Notes: generated from the sequence alone by a model not told the origin. A DNA stretch of 7,764 nt from Candidatus Rifleibacteriota bacterium (GCA_017526725.1 JAFXRA010000032.1:1-7764), one strand, 5' to 3'. Positions 1 to 6,339 are shown, counted from the first letter of the stretch. Numbers and translations are program-made.

Positions 1-455
1 AAGAATTTCCCTTTTTTATCAGGTGTTTCTCTTACGTTTAGACCATTTGTTGAAGCATAAGCATACCATCTCGGGCCTGTTGGTGAAAAGACCGAGTTAT
101 CATTTGCGGGTTTGGAGTTTTGTTTGTCGGTTGAGGGATTGTTAGAAGCAGTAGTTGAAGATAAAGAAGCGTTATCTATTGGGTTTGATATTTTGGGTGT
201 ATCAGATGAAAGAATTGTTGGTTGTTTGTCAGTTTCTAAAGTATTTGGTGTGTTTTCTGATTTGTCTCCATACAGAACTTGTACAGAACCCTGTTGGCTA
301 ATACTAGTGGTAGTATTAGAATTATTACTGGTGGTTGTTGGATTCTGGGTACTTTTTAACTCCATGAGCTTAAACATATATTTGCCCATGAATATTCCCA
401 ATGCCACAACAGCCAACATTGCTACAATAATAGATATTATCTTCGTCTTTTTCAA
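1..455 (-). CDS. Membrane-anchored protein with C-terminal bacterial SH3-like domain (3' end outside window)
   Basis: 151 codons are visible; the C-terminus lies beyond the left edge. I start it at a TTG (453-455): an in-frame TGA lies 15 bases upstream, a good Shine-Dalgarno (GAGGAG, 464-469) sits at the right distance, and the first ATG is only codon 13, inside the membrane segment. The N-terminus is Lys-rich (MKKTK), then one hydrophobic helix at about residues 6-24, a signal anchor without a lipobox. Residues 33-126 form a low-complexity linker rich in Ser, Thr and Asn. From about 129 the sequence (WYAYASTNGLNVRETPDKKG) matches the opening strands of SH3b domains, which commonly bind cell wall or peptides outside the membrane. 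Inference: an inner-membrane protein with a periplasmic or external SH3b domain on a long flexible stalk. It has its own sigma-70 promoter, so it need not be co-transcribed with the pilins. Further C-terminal domains cannot be seen. Confidence 0.85.
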   Translation of the reverse strand, partial: MKKTKIISIIVAMLAVVALGIFMGKYMFKLMELKSTQNPTTTSNNSNTTTSISQQGSVQVLYGDKSENTPNTLETDKQPTILSSDTPKISNPIDNASLSSTTASNNPSTDKQNSKPANDNSVFSPTGPRWYAYASTNGLNVRETPDKKGKF

Positions 456-496
456 GTCAACTTCTCCTCAAAAGAGTTCAAAAAGAATTTGACTTG

Positions 497-525
497 ATAT
501 TAGTACGAATATTAATTTGTGTCAA
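497..525 (-). promoter_or_regulatory. Sigma-70 promoter of the SH3-domain gene
   Basis: On the minus strand TTGACA (520-525, perfect -35) is followed after exactly 17 bases by TAATAT (497-502, good -10). The expected transcription start is near 490, giving a leader of about 35 bases that contains the GAGGAG ribosome site. This is the best sigma-70 match in the window. A 9-base inverted repeat (TCAAGTCAA 452-460, TTGACTTGA 489-497) spans from the -10 edge to the TTG start codon. Confidence 0.75.
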
Positions 526-553
526 TAGGTTAAAAGAATTTTATTGTAGCAGT

Positions 554-721
554 TTAATTATTTGGAATTTGATTTAATGCATTAGGAATTGTGTCAAAGT
601 AAAAATCCTTCAAAGTTCCAGATACACTGCTTAATGCAGCGACTGCAACTATTGCAATCAAACCAATTATTAATGCATATTCAACCAAACCTTGACCAGA
701 TTTTTTGTTTTTTCTTAGCAT
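554..721 (-). CDS. Flp-type (class IVb) prepilin, downstream copy
   Basis: 55-residue prepilin of the Flp/Fap family, the small pilins assembled by Tad machinery. The leader MLRKNKKSG is followed by the processing motif G-QGLV-EY; a Tad-type prepilin peptidase would cut after Gly9 and leave a mature pilin of about 46 residues. Mature Glu5 and Tyr6, needed for processing and assembly in this family, are present. Then comes one hydrophobic assembly helix (ALIIGLIAIVAVAAL) and a short tail ending NQIPNN. An in-frame ATG at 766 would add 15 residues but lies in the loop of the preceding terminator, so I chose the ATG at 721; the mature pilin is the same either way. No good ribosome site precedes 721 (only A-rich AAAGAAAG). 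It is a paralogue of the gene at 793-993, nearly identical in the helix but with a different tail. It has no obvious promoter, so it probably depends on readthrough and is made at a lower level. Confidence 0.88.
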   Translation of the reverse strand: MLRKNKKSGQGLVEYALIIGLIAIVAVAALSSVSGTLKDFYFDTIPNALNQIPNN

Positions 722-751
722 TGATGTTTCTTTCTTTTGGAGGTTTATAAC

Positions 752-780
752 AAAAAAGGCAGGCATAGCCTGCCTTTTTT
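752..780 (-). terminator. Intrinsic terminator between the two pilin genes
   Basis: Perfect inverted repeat with 13-base arms and a 3-base loop: AAAAAAGGCAGGC, TAT, GCCTGCCTTTTTT as read on the minus strand. The GC-rich 7-bp core followed by six T is a textbook rho-independent terminator, 12 bases after the stop of the upstream pilin gene. The symmetric A and T runs would let it work in both directions. It should cut transcription of the downstream pilin sharply. Confidence 0.92.
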
Positions 781-792
781 GTTACGAGTTAA

Positions 793-993
793 TTAGTTAC
801 CAGAACCAGCACCAGCACCAAGGCCTTCACCAGAATTGGCTTGTCCAAGTTTGTCATTGATGTTAGTGAAGAGACCCTTTACGCTTCCACCAGCAGTAGA
901 GAGAGCAGCGATAGCTACGATTGCAATCAAACCAATGATGAGAGCATATTCTACAAGGCCTTGTCCTTCTTCTTCTCTAAAGAAACGATTCAT
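793..993 (-). CDS. Flp-type (class IVb) prepilin, upstream, probably major copy
   Basis: 66-residue prepilin. The leader MNRFFREEEG ends in the Flp processing motif G-QGLV-EY, with cleavage expected after Gly10; the mature pilin is about 56 residues. The hydrophobic helix (ALIIGLIAIVAIAAL) carries the conserved Glu5-Tyr6 pair just before it. The tail is longer than in the paralogue and ends in a Gly/Ala-rich stretch (GEGLGAGAGSGN). The frame stays open to an ATG at 1029, but AGGAGGA at 1001-1007, seven bases before the ATG at 993, fixes the start there. The ideal ribosome site, the sigma-54 promoter 47-63 bases upstream of the start codon, and the strong terminator after the stop all suggest a short, abundant single-gene transcript, as expected of a major pilin. 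The Tad assembly genes (ATPase, TadB/TadC, peptidase, secretin) must lie elsewhere. Confidence 0.92.
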   Translation of the reverse strand: MNRFFREEEGQGLVEYALIIGLIAIVAIAALSTAGGSVKGLFTNINDKLGQANSGEGLGAGAGSGN

Positions 994-1000
994 ATAAAAT

Positions 1001-1007
1001 TCCTCCT
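1001..1007 (-). promoter_or_regulatory. Ribosome binding site that fixes the major pilin start
   Basis: AGGAGGA on the minus strand, seven bases before the ATG at 993. It lies downstream of the ATG at 1029 and so rules that one out in favour of the short leader peptide usual for Flp prepilins. Confidence 0.85.
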
Positions 1008-1039
1008 GAATATTATTGGCAGTTGCCATAATTTATTAT

Positions 1040-1056
1040 TGCAAATGTAATGCCAA
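1040..1056 (-). promoter_or_regulatory. Sigma-54 (RpoN) promoter of the major pilin gene
   Basis: Minus strand TTGGCATTACATTTGCA fits the sigma-54 consensus YTGGCACGRNNNTTGCW at all but two positions, with the invariant GG (-24) and GC (-12) separated by exactly ten bases. Transcription would start near 1029-1030 and give a leader of about 36 bases carrying AGGAGG. Sigma-54 promoters need an activator bound upstream; candidate sites are the palindrome at 1142-1188 and the repeat cluster at 1201-1272. Confidence 0.75.
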
Positions 1057-1141
1057 AAATCAACTTTTATTTTTATTTTTTTAAAGAAATATTAAGACAC
1101 TGACTATTAAAGGGAAAGAGAACGCAAATTTTGTGTACAAT

Positions 1142-1188
1142 ATCAATAATGATTTTTTGAGTATCAAAAATAAGTAATTATTATTGAT
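1142..1188. promoter_or_regulatory. AT-rich palindrome, candidate upstream activator site
   Basis: Two nested inverted repeats with nearly the same centre: ATCAATAAT (1142-1150) with ATTATTGAT (1180-1188), and TTTTTGA (1154-1160) with TCAAAAA (1164-1170) around GTA. The centre is about 135 bases upstream of the predicted sigma-54 start, the usual distance for enhancer-binding proteins. It has no GC core, so a terminator is unlikely. The activator role is inference. Confidence 0.45.
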
Positions 1189-1200
1189 TATTTTATAAAC

Positions 1201-1272
1201 AGGGGAAAATTTACTCTTTGGTGGGGAATTTTTAGAGGAAATTTATCCTCGACTAAAAGGAAAATTTCCCCT
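1201..1272. repeat. Four copies of a GGGGAAAATTT-like word, outer pair inverted
   Basis: Related 11-base words occur at 1202-1212 (GGGGAAAATTT), 1223-1233 (GGGGAATTTTT), 1235-1245 (GAGGAAATTTA) and 1258-1272 (AGGAAAATTTCCCCT). The outer flanks AGGGGAAAATTT and AAAATTTCCCCT are inverted repeats matching at 11 of 12 positions; a small GAGGA/TCCTC hairpin lies between them. It sits about 170-240 bases upstream of the predicted pilin transcription start. It could be a set of operator sites or a repeat-derived sequence; the sequence alone does not decide. Confidence 0.4.
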
Positions 1273-1390
1273 AATTGTTTCTTCGCTCTTCATCAACCAT
1301 AATTCTCTATCTAGTTAACAGTCTTCTGTTGTATATTAATGGAAACAGCCTGCTAACTTCAAGTGTTACGCTTTGCTGTAGGACACTTTA

Positions 1391-1570
1391 TTGTGGGACG
1401 TTTCACTGTGGTAATTGTTCGAATAGTTCTAGGTTCAAATTGTTCAAATTGTTTAGCTCTTTCATAAAAACTAACCTTAGTTTCAACAATTTGAACGACT
1501 CGAACAATTAGAACAATTAGAACATTGTAAAATCAATTTTCCACGGGCAGCGTTACTTGCCGTCCCACAA
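1391..1570. repeat. Imperfect long palindrome with AATTGTTC/GAACAATT repeats
   Basis: Nested inverted repeats: outer TTGTGGGACG (1391-1400) with CGTCCCACAA (1561-1570), perfect over 10 bases; TAATTGTTCGA (1412-1422) with TCGAACAATTA (1500-1510), perfect over 11; TTCAAATTGTT (1434-1444 and again 1443-1453) with AACAATTTGAA (1485-1495); and a central AAACTAA-CC-TTAGTTT (1468-1483). The right arm also holds the tandem words GAACAATTAGAACAATTAG (1502-1520). There is no convincing open frame. This is either a foldable RNA or cruciform structure after the lipoprotein gene or the remains of a small non-autonomous repeat element. Confidence 0.55.
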
Positions 1571-1617
1571 AGTTGCTTAAACAACTGTCCCACTCATTCC
1601 ACAGAGCCACAGGCTCT
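1571..1617 (-). terminator. Tandem small hairpins after the lipoprotein gene, possible transcript end
   Basis: On the minus strand, directly at the stop codon, AGAGCC-TGT-GGCTCT forms a 6-bp stem (1603-1617). It is followed by AGTTG-TTTAAG-CAACT (1571-1586) with only a short T run after it. Neither has the full GC stem plus T tract of an intrinsic terminator, so this is at best a weak or RNA-stabilising 3' end. Confidence 0.3.
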
Positions 1618-3629
1618 TAATTATCAATATAGGGATTTTCTTCTCTTAAGATTCCCCAAGGATTATTGTTGTTGGGGTAGGGCTGTCTTAAACGATAATC
1701 GTAAACTTCTCCAGAAACATCTTTTACTAGCATAATATCAGAACTTGTTGTACTGTCTGTGTGGGCAGTACAATTAATATAGGCATTTTCAGTAGAAAAC
1801 CCTTCAATATTATTGGGGCCAAACTCTGGTTCAGAAGTGATTCCAAGATATTCTATACATTTTTTCCCTTCGGAATATAAACTTCGTTCTGCCATAAAGA
1901 GGTTTTTCTGAATAATTGGAATTTCAGACTTGATTTGAATTGCATAAGGAGAATCAAATACTGAATTTTCTATTCTATTGCATTTCCCATTTATTTGTAA
2001 TGCTAATGACGATGGAGAGACAAATAGATTATTAATAAATTCCACATTGCCTTCTGCTTCTTCACTGATTATGCCTGTTCCAGTATATTCCAGCATATTG
2101 CTGCCAGTAACTTTTAAACCATTGTTATTTGTAGAAATAATACAGTTCGTGGGATGAATGAATGTACAGTTGGTAATGGCCGCGGATTGATTATTAGTTA
2201 CAATCATGCCGGTTGTACATCGTCTGGTTAATATGTTGTCTACTGTAATATCCGAACTGTTCATGATTTCAACAGCTGTATTACAATTAATCATTTCTAT
2301 TTTTGATAAGATTAGATCTGAATTGTCTAATGATATTCCTTTGTCTGCATCAGAAATTACAAAGTTAACCATAGTGTTTGAAACATTTGAGGAATTAGTA
2401 AATTTAATTCCGTTCCAGGTTGCTTTTGAAGGATTGGGTTTGTTGGCTGCAATAGTAATTGGCAGACTATTTCCGGCAGAAGCGATTAATGTACCGTTAA
2501 CATTAAATTCAATTAAATTGTTAACGCCGTTGTTAAGACCGTCTGTATCATCAATCAAAATCTTGACTCCGCCGTCAATATGTAAAATACCGAATTCTGA
2601 TACATTAATATCACCTTTAACTATATATGGGCTGTTTGCAAGTGTCCAGTGAACTTCTGATGTTATGTTCCCTGGAACAAGTATTTCCGTAACATTGTTG
2701 TACCCACTTTCGTTATTAGCCTGGTCTACTGCTGTTACATGGTAATAATACTTTTTACCAGGAATTACAGTTGTATCGGTGAATCTTTCCTGACCTCTTG
2801 CCATAAAACCATTTGTGACTTCTGTAAAGTTGCCGTTGGAAACATCGCTTCTATAAATTTTATAACCTTTAAGGTCAGCTTCGTAATTTGGCTGCCAGAA
2901 AACAACAACTTGCCCCGGAGTTCCATTTAGGGCTGCTTCGACATTAGTCGGAGGAACAGGCGCATTGCCGTCTTCAAATGAATTAAGAGTTGAAAAAGTT
3001 GATATTGTTGAACTTTCTATGCTTTGCCCTTCTCGGCTTGCACTAATTTTAAAATAATAGTCTTTTTCTGGTTCTAAGTTTGTTATTTCAAGAGTATGAG
3101 TAGTTGAGTAAATGCCTGCTTTTTCTCTGGCATATTTACCTAAAGCTTCAGTTAGACCATATTCGACTACTGCATTGGTGTAATCAGATGTTTTCCAGCT
3201 GATTACCGCAGTTGTGGCAGTGGTTTTTTCAACTTTTATGTCAGAATAAACAAAGCTCAAACCTTGAATTGAAATATCATCTACATGAGTTGTTAAACCA
3301 GAGTAAACTGGAGCTTTAAAAATAGTAGATCTATAACCGTTTGCTGTAATAACAAAATTTTGAGTTCCGAATCCAACACCTTCTACAACATAACGGCCGT
3401 TTTCGTCAGTTAATCCCCATTTCTCTCTGTCGTATTCCCATTCGACCAAAGCGTCTTTCAGACCTTTCCCGGTAAGACTGAGTATTCTGCCTTCAATGGC
3501 GCCTTCACGAGGCTTAACTTCATCTTTACAGCCTATAAGCAATGCTGCAGCAATTAGAAATACTGAGAGAATTCCTAATATACTTAATCTTTTGCAGATA
3601 CTTGTATTTATCATTTTATTGCTTAACAT
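1617..3629 (-). CDS. Surface lipoprotein: regulatory-like beta-sandwich, two fibronectin III domains and parallel beta-helix
   Basis: 670 residues. The N-terminus is a lipoprotein signal: basic ICKR, a hydrophobic stretch (17-32) and the lipobox LIGC with Cys34 as the lipidated residue. Residues 43-121 look like a carboxypeptidase-regulatory-like domain (IEGRILSLTGKGLKDALV, TDENGRYVVEGV, FVITANGY). Two fibronectin type III domains follow at about 127-214 (AVISWKTSD, VEYGLT, THTLEITNLEPEKDYYFKISA) and 224-316 (PPTNVEAAL, GYKIYRSD, KKYYYHVTAVDQANNESGY). From about 326 to 595 short hydrophobic/Asn-rich strands fit a right-handed parallel beta-helix. The 75-residue tail contains DYRLRQPYPNNNNPWG. 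No catalytic residues are recognised; an adhesive or polysaccharide-binding role is inference. The start at 3629 has a poor ribosome site; an ATG at 3614 is possible and would keep the signal peptide. It lies 53 bases after the TPR gene and is probably in the same operon. Confidence 0.92.
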   Translation of the reverse strand: MLSNKMINTSICKRLSILGILSVFLIAAALLIGCKDEVKPREGAIEGRILSLTGKGLKDALVEWEYDREKWGLTDENGRYVVEGVGFGTQNFVITANGYRSTIFKAPVYSGLTTHVDDISIQGLSFVYSDIKVEKTTATTAVISWKTSDYTNAVVEYGLTEALGKYAREKAGIYSTTHTLEITNLEPEKDYYFKISASREGQSIESSTISTFSTLNSFEDGNAPVPPTNVEAALNGTPGQVVVFWQPNYEADLKGYKIYRSDVSNGNFTEVTNGFMARGQERFTDTTVIPGKKYYYHVTAVDQANNESGYNNVTEILVPGNITSEVHWTLANSPYIVKGDINVSEFGILHIDGGVKILIDDTDGLNNGVNNLIEFNVNGTLIASAGNSLPITIAANKPNPSKATWNGIKFTNSSNVSNTMVNFVISDADKGISLDNSDLILSKIEMINCNTAVEIMNSSDITVDNILTRRCTTGMIVTNNQSAAITNCTFIHPTNCIISTNNNGLKVTGSNMLEYTGTGIISEEAEGNVEFINNLFVSPSSLALQINGKCNRIENSVFDSPYAIQIKSEIPIIQKNLFMAERSLYSEGKKCIEYLGITSEPEFGPNNIEGFSTENAYINCTAHTDSTTSSDIMLVKDVSGEVYDYRLRQPYPNNNNPWGILREENPYIDN

Positions 3630-3682
3630 CGTCTTGAATTTCCATTTGGAATTATTTTATAAAGGTGTTTACAGAACTTCAT

Positions 3683-6250
3683 TTACTGAAGCCTCAGACA
3701 AGCTTCTTTGGCAAATCTTGCAATTTGTGTATTTGGCGGAGAGTTTTCACCGGCACGTTTATAGCAGGCTTTGGCTTCTCTGAGCAGATTCTTTTCTTCG
3801 TAAGCCTGACCTAGATAAAAACATGCATAAGAGTCGGAAGGGTTAATGTTCACAACTCTTACCAATGCGTCAATTGCTGAATCGACCATATGTTTATCCA
3901 AATAGGCCACACCAATGTTATAGAGAATGTAAGGATCATCAGGATTTATTTGGATAGCTTTCTGTAATGCTATGATAGCGCCATCTAACTGACCAGCATC
4001 ATATAGTGCAACTCCTAGATGAGAGTGTGAATAGGCATCGTCGTTATCAAGTTCAATTGATGCAGAAAATGCTTTAATGGCTTCTGGTATACGACCTGAA
4101 TTTTTATATAAAACTCCAAGGCTGTATTGAGAGAAAGCATCGTCTGGATTTATAGAAATGGCTTTTTTGAATTCTTCTTCGGCCATTTCTGTTTTGCCAA
4201 TACTGCGGTAAATGCTTCCTAACAGATAATGAGAATAGAACTTAGAATTGTCTAACCTGATGCTCATTGTTATACAATTTACGGCGTTGTCGAATTCGCC
4301 AAGATTCTTGTATACAGAGGCTAGGGCGGTTAAAACATTCGCATTGCAGTCGTCAAGTCTGAGCAAATCTTCAAAAGCTTCTCTTGATTCCTGCATCATT
4401 CCATTGTTTTTATAAATTAAACCTAACAGGAATCTGCTTTCGCTGTCAGTAGGATCAAGTTTTATTGTTCGTTTAATAGAGGCAATGGCTTCTTCCAATC
4501 TGCCCTGATTAAGATAGGCTTTTCCTAGATGGAAGAATGCTTCTTGGAATTCTGGATCCAGTTCGATTGTTTTGTTCCAAGAGCTGATTGCCTGTTCTGA
4601 TTTACCTACATTTTTATAGGCAATACCAAGCTGCAGGTGGGCATGGGAGAATTCAGGATCTAAAGCAACAGCTTTTTCCCATTCTCTGATGGCTTCATCA
4701 ATCTGGCCTTTTTCTCTGTAGGCGAGACCTCGCCTGTAATGTGCGCCTGCGTTATCGGGATTAACTGTAACAGTCTTTTTCCAGCGTGTAATATTCTGGT
4801 CGTCTATGCCTTTTAATCTGTAGATAACTTCAAGATTGTAATTTGCAAAAGAATCGTATGGGTTAAGAGCTATAACTTTTCTGAATTCTAATATAGCTTC
4901 ATCGTAAAGCTCTTTATTCTTGTAAGCAGAAGCAAGTTTGTAGTGGGCTTCTGTGTTGTTGGGATTATTAGCTACTTCAGTCTTATATTTTTCAATCATC
5001 ATGTCTATTTCTGTTTTGCTCTTGATAACATTAATAGGCTTGACTAGAGGTTCGTCACCCATTTTCTTGCGTATTTCGCCAGCTTTGTTCCAGTGATAGA
5101 CTGCTTGATCGCAAAGACCTTTTACATCGTATATTTCTCCTAAAACATCGTGAGCGCGGCTCATATTGGCATTTAGGAAAAGACTTCTCTTTAATTCACC
5201 TGCTGCGTCATCAAGCATGCCGCGGTCTTTATAAGCTAAAGCGAGGTTAAAATGCAGTTCAGCATCGTTGGAATTTATGGAATTTTCTAGCTTGAACTGT
5301 TCTATTGCTTTTGCTATATCGCCTTTTTTGCGCAGAACCATTCCGGTAAAAAGGTGGATTCTAGGATATTTTGAGTCTACTTTTGATACTTTCTTAAATT
5401 CGCTAAGGGCAGCGTCGTCCATTCCCTGCTTTAAGAAGGTTTGTCCTAGATAGAAATTTGCTTCAATCAAAGACGGAGAAATGGAACCTACTCGTTTAAA
5501 TGCTTCAACAGCATCGTCGAAGTTTTGAGAGAAGAAATAGGCTATTCCTAAGTTCAAGAAAGCATATGCATTATCAGGATTAATCTTTATAGAGTCACGA
5601 AGATTCTTGATTCCTTCTTCATATTTTTCAAGTGCCACATAGCATCTGCCGAGCTGGCATATTGAATGGGCATCTTCAGGATTTAAAAGAATAGCTTTTT
5701 TGAATTCAACTATAGCTTTTTTAGGTTTTCCAATTTCAAGATATACTGCTCCTAGTGAAAAATGAGCATATGCATATTCACGGTTAAGTTTTATGGCTGC
5801 TTTCAATCTGGAAATTGATTCGTCATAAAGCTTTTTTAACTTGAAGATTAAACCAAGCTGAAGATGTGCAAAAGCAAAGTCTGGTTTTAAGGAAATAGCT
5901 TTCTTGAAACGAATAATCGCTTCGTCAGACATTCCTTTTAATTTATAAATTACACCAAGATTTGCATATGGGTAAGCATATCCTGGATTATACATTATGG
6001 CTTTTTTGAATTCTACTATTGCTTCATCGAGCATGCCTTTATTGCGGTAGGCTAATCCGACAAAATTATGAGCATAGGCATCTTTTGGATTTATAGTTAT
6101 GGCGTCTCTGAAAACTTTTATGGCCATGTCTGTGTCACCAGACAGTTCTAGTGCACGCGCCAGCTGATAATATGCGAAGAAATCCCGAGGATTTGCTTCT
6201 ATTCTTTTTTTGCAGTCAGTTATAATCTGATTGAATTTGTTTTCTATCAT
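3683..6250 (-). CDS. Giant TPR protein with 23 tetratricopeptide units
   Basis: 855 residues with no signal peptide or membrane segment, so cytoplasmic. Almost all of it is 34-residue TPR units of the pattern NPxxAxAHxxLGxxYxxxGxxDEAI. Eleven units cover residues 20-393, a 35-residue linker covers 394-428, twelve more cover 429-836, and a short helix ends the protein. The linker ends with a helix (EIDMMIEKYKTEVANNP) resembling the protein's own N-terminus (FNQIITDCKKRIEANP), so the protein looks like two arrays joined end to end. TPR superhelices bind proteins or peptides; no enzymatic domain is seen. The start has a strong ribosome site (GGAGG, 6257-6261) six bases before the ATG. It follows cheR after 107 bases. 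Inference: it is the scaffold or regulator working with the neighbouring CheR. It could instead serve pilus or envelope assembly. Confidence 0.93.
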   Translation of the reverse strand: MIENKFNQIITDCKKRIEANPRDFFAYYQLARALELSGDTDMAIKVFRDAITINPKDAYAHNFVGLAYRNKGMLDEAIVEFKKAIMYNPGYAYPYANLGVIYKLKGMSDEAIIRFKKAISLKPDFAFAHLQLGLIFKLKKLYDESISRLKAAIKLNREYAYAHFSLGAVYLEIGKPKKAIVEFKKAILLNPEDAHSICQLGRCYVALEKYEEGIKNLRDSIKINPDNAYAFLNLGIAYFFSQNFDDAVEAFKRVGSISPSLIEANFYLGQTFLKQGMDDAALSEFKKVSKVDSKYPRIHLFTGMVLRKKGDIAKAIEQFKLENSINSNDAELHFNLALAYKDRGMLDDAAGELKRSLFLNANMSRAHDVLGEIYDVKGLCDQAVYHWNKAGEIRKKMGDEPLVKPINVIKSKTEIDMMIEKYKTEVANNPNNTEAHYKLASAYKNKELYDEAILEFRKVIALNPYDSFANYNLEVIYRLKGIDDQNITRWKKTVTVNPDNAGAHYRRGLAYREKGQIDEAIREWEKAVALDPEFSHAHLQLGIAYKNVGKSEQAISSWNKTIELDPEFQEAFFHLGKAYLNQGRLEEAIASIKRTIKLDPTDSESRFLLGLIYKNNGMMQESREAFEDLLRLDDCNANVLTALASVYKNLGEFDNAVNCITMSIRLDNSKFYSHYLLGSIYRSIGKTEMAEEEFKKAISINPDDAFSQYSLGVLYKNSGRIPEAIKAFSASIELDNDDAYSHSHLGVALYDAGQLDGAIIALQKAIQINPDDPYILYNIGVAYLDKHMVDSAIDALVRVVNINPSDSYACFYLGQAYEEKNLLREAKACYKRAGENSPPNTQIARFAKEACLRLQ

Positions 6251-6254
6251 TGCC

Positions 6255-6339
6255 GGCCTCCAAAGCTACTCGTAAATCCAATAATGGCAATCTTTTGTAT
6301 ATAATTATGCCTTTGTAAAATAATCGGCAAAAGGAGGCC
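6255..6339. repeat. Inverted repeat that can mask the TPR gene ribosome site
   Basis: GGCCTCC at 6255-6261 on the plus strand is the complement of the TPR gene's Shine-Dalgarno. It is matched by GGAGGCC at 6333-6339, a perfect 7-base inverted repeat across the cheR-TPR gap. In a transcript reading through from cheR the two arms could pair and hide the ribosome site. The word CCAATAATG also occurs twice on the plus strand (6278-6286 and 6338-6346). Confidence 0.4.
6304..6332 (-). promoter_or_regulatory. Weak candidate sigma-70 promoter before the TPR gene
   Basis: On the minus strand CATAAT (6304-6309, one mismatch to the -10 consensus) lies 15-17 bases after TTGCCG or TTTTGC at 6325-6332. 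The spacing is short for the better -35. The gene may instead be read through from cheR, since no terminator is seen between the two. Confidence 0.3.

Larger units (their letters stand above)
994..1616. other. Long intergenic region between lipoprotein and major pilin genes
   Basis: These 623 bases hold no supported gene on either strand. From right to left they contain two small hairpins just after the lipoprotein stop, the imperfect palindrome (1391-1570), a stretch at about 1273-1390 with only a minor AACAG/CTGTT hairpin (1317-1330), the GGGGAAAATTT cluster, the AT-rich palindrome, the sigma-54 promoter and the pilin leader. The open frame at 1275-1511 on the plus strand has no ribosome site, and its second half merely reads the repeats. 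Confidence 0.6.

Noticed and set aside
112..492. 126-codon open frame on the plus strand
   Set aside because: It is the antisense of the SH3-domain gene and its promoter. The minus-strand reading has a ribosome site, a signal anchor, a recognisable domain and a strong promoter; this one has none.
1154..1170. TTTTTGA-GTA-TCAAAAA as an intrinsic terminator
   Set aside because: The stem is almost all A-T with no GC core and no gene ends nearby; a protein-binding palindrome is the better reading.
1403..1465. 20-residue Leu/Asn-rich minus-strand frame inside the palindrome, preceded by AAGG
   Set aside because: The composition follows directly from the GAACAATTT repeats; it is short, and the AAGG belongs to the central palindrome.
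1275..1511. 78-codon plus-strand frame in the long intergenic region
   Set aside because: It has no ribosome site or recognisable domain, and its Phe/Leu/Lys/Asn-rich second half is just a translation of the AATTGTTC repeats.
1391..1570. CRISPR array or insertion sequence
   Set aside because: The repeats are short, in both orientations, overlapping and without uniform spacers, and there is no transposase or cas gene in the window.
2206..2652. 148-codon plus-strand frame within the lipoprotein gene
   Set aside because: It is the antisense shadow of the beta-helix region, whose minus-strand reading has continuous strand and turn periodicity; no ribosome site was found for the plus-strand frame.
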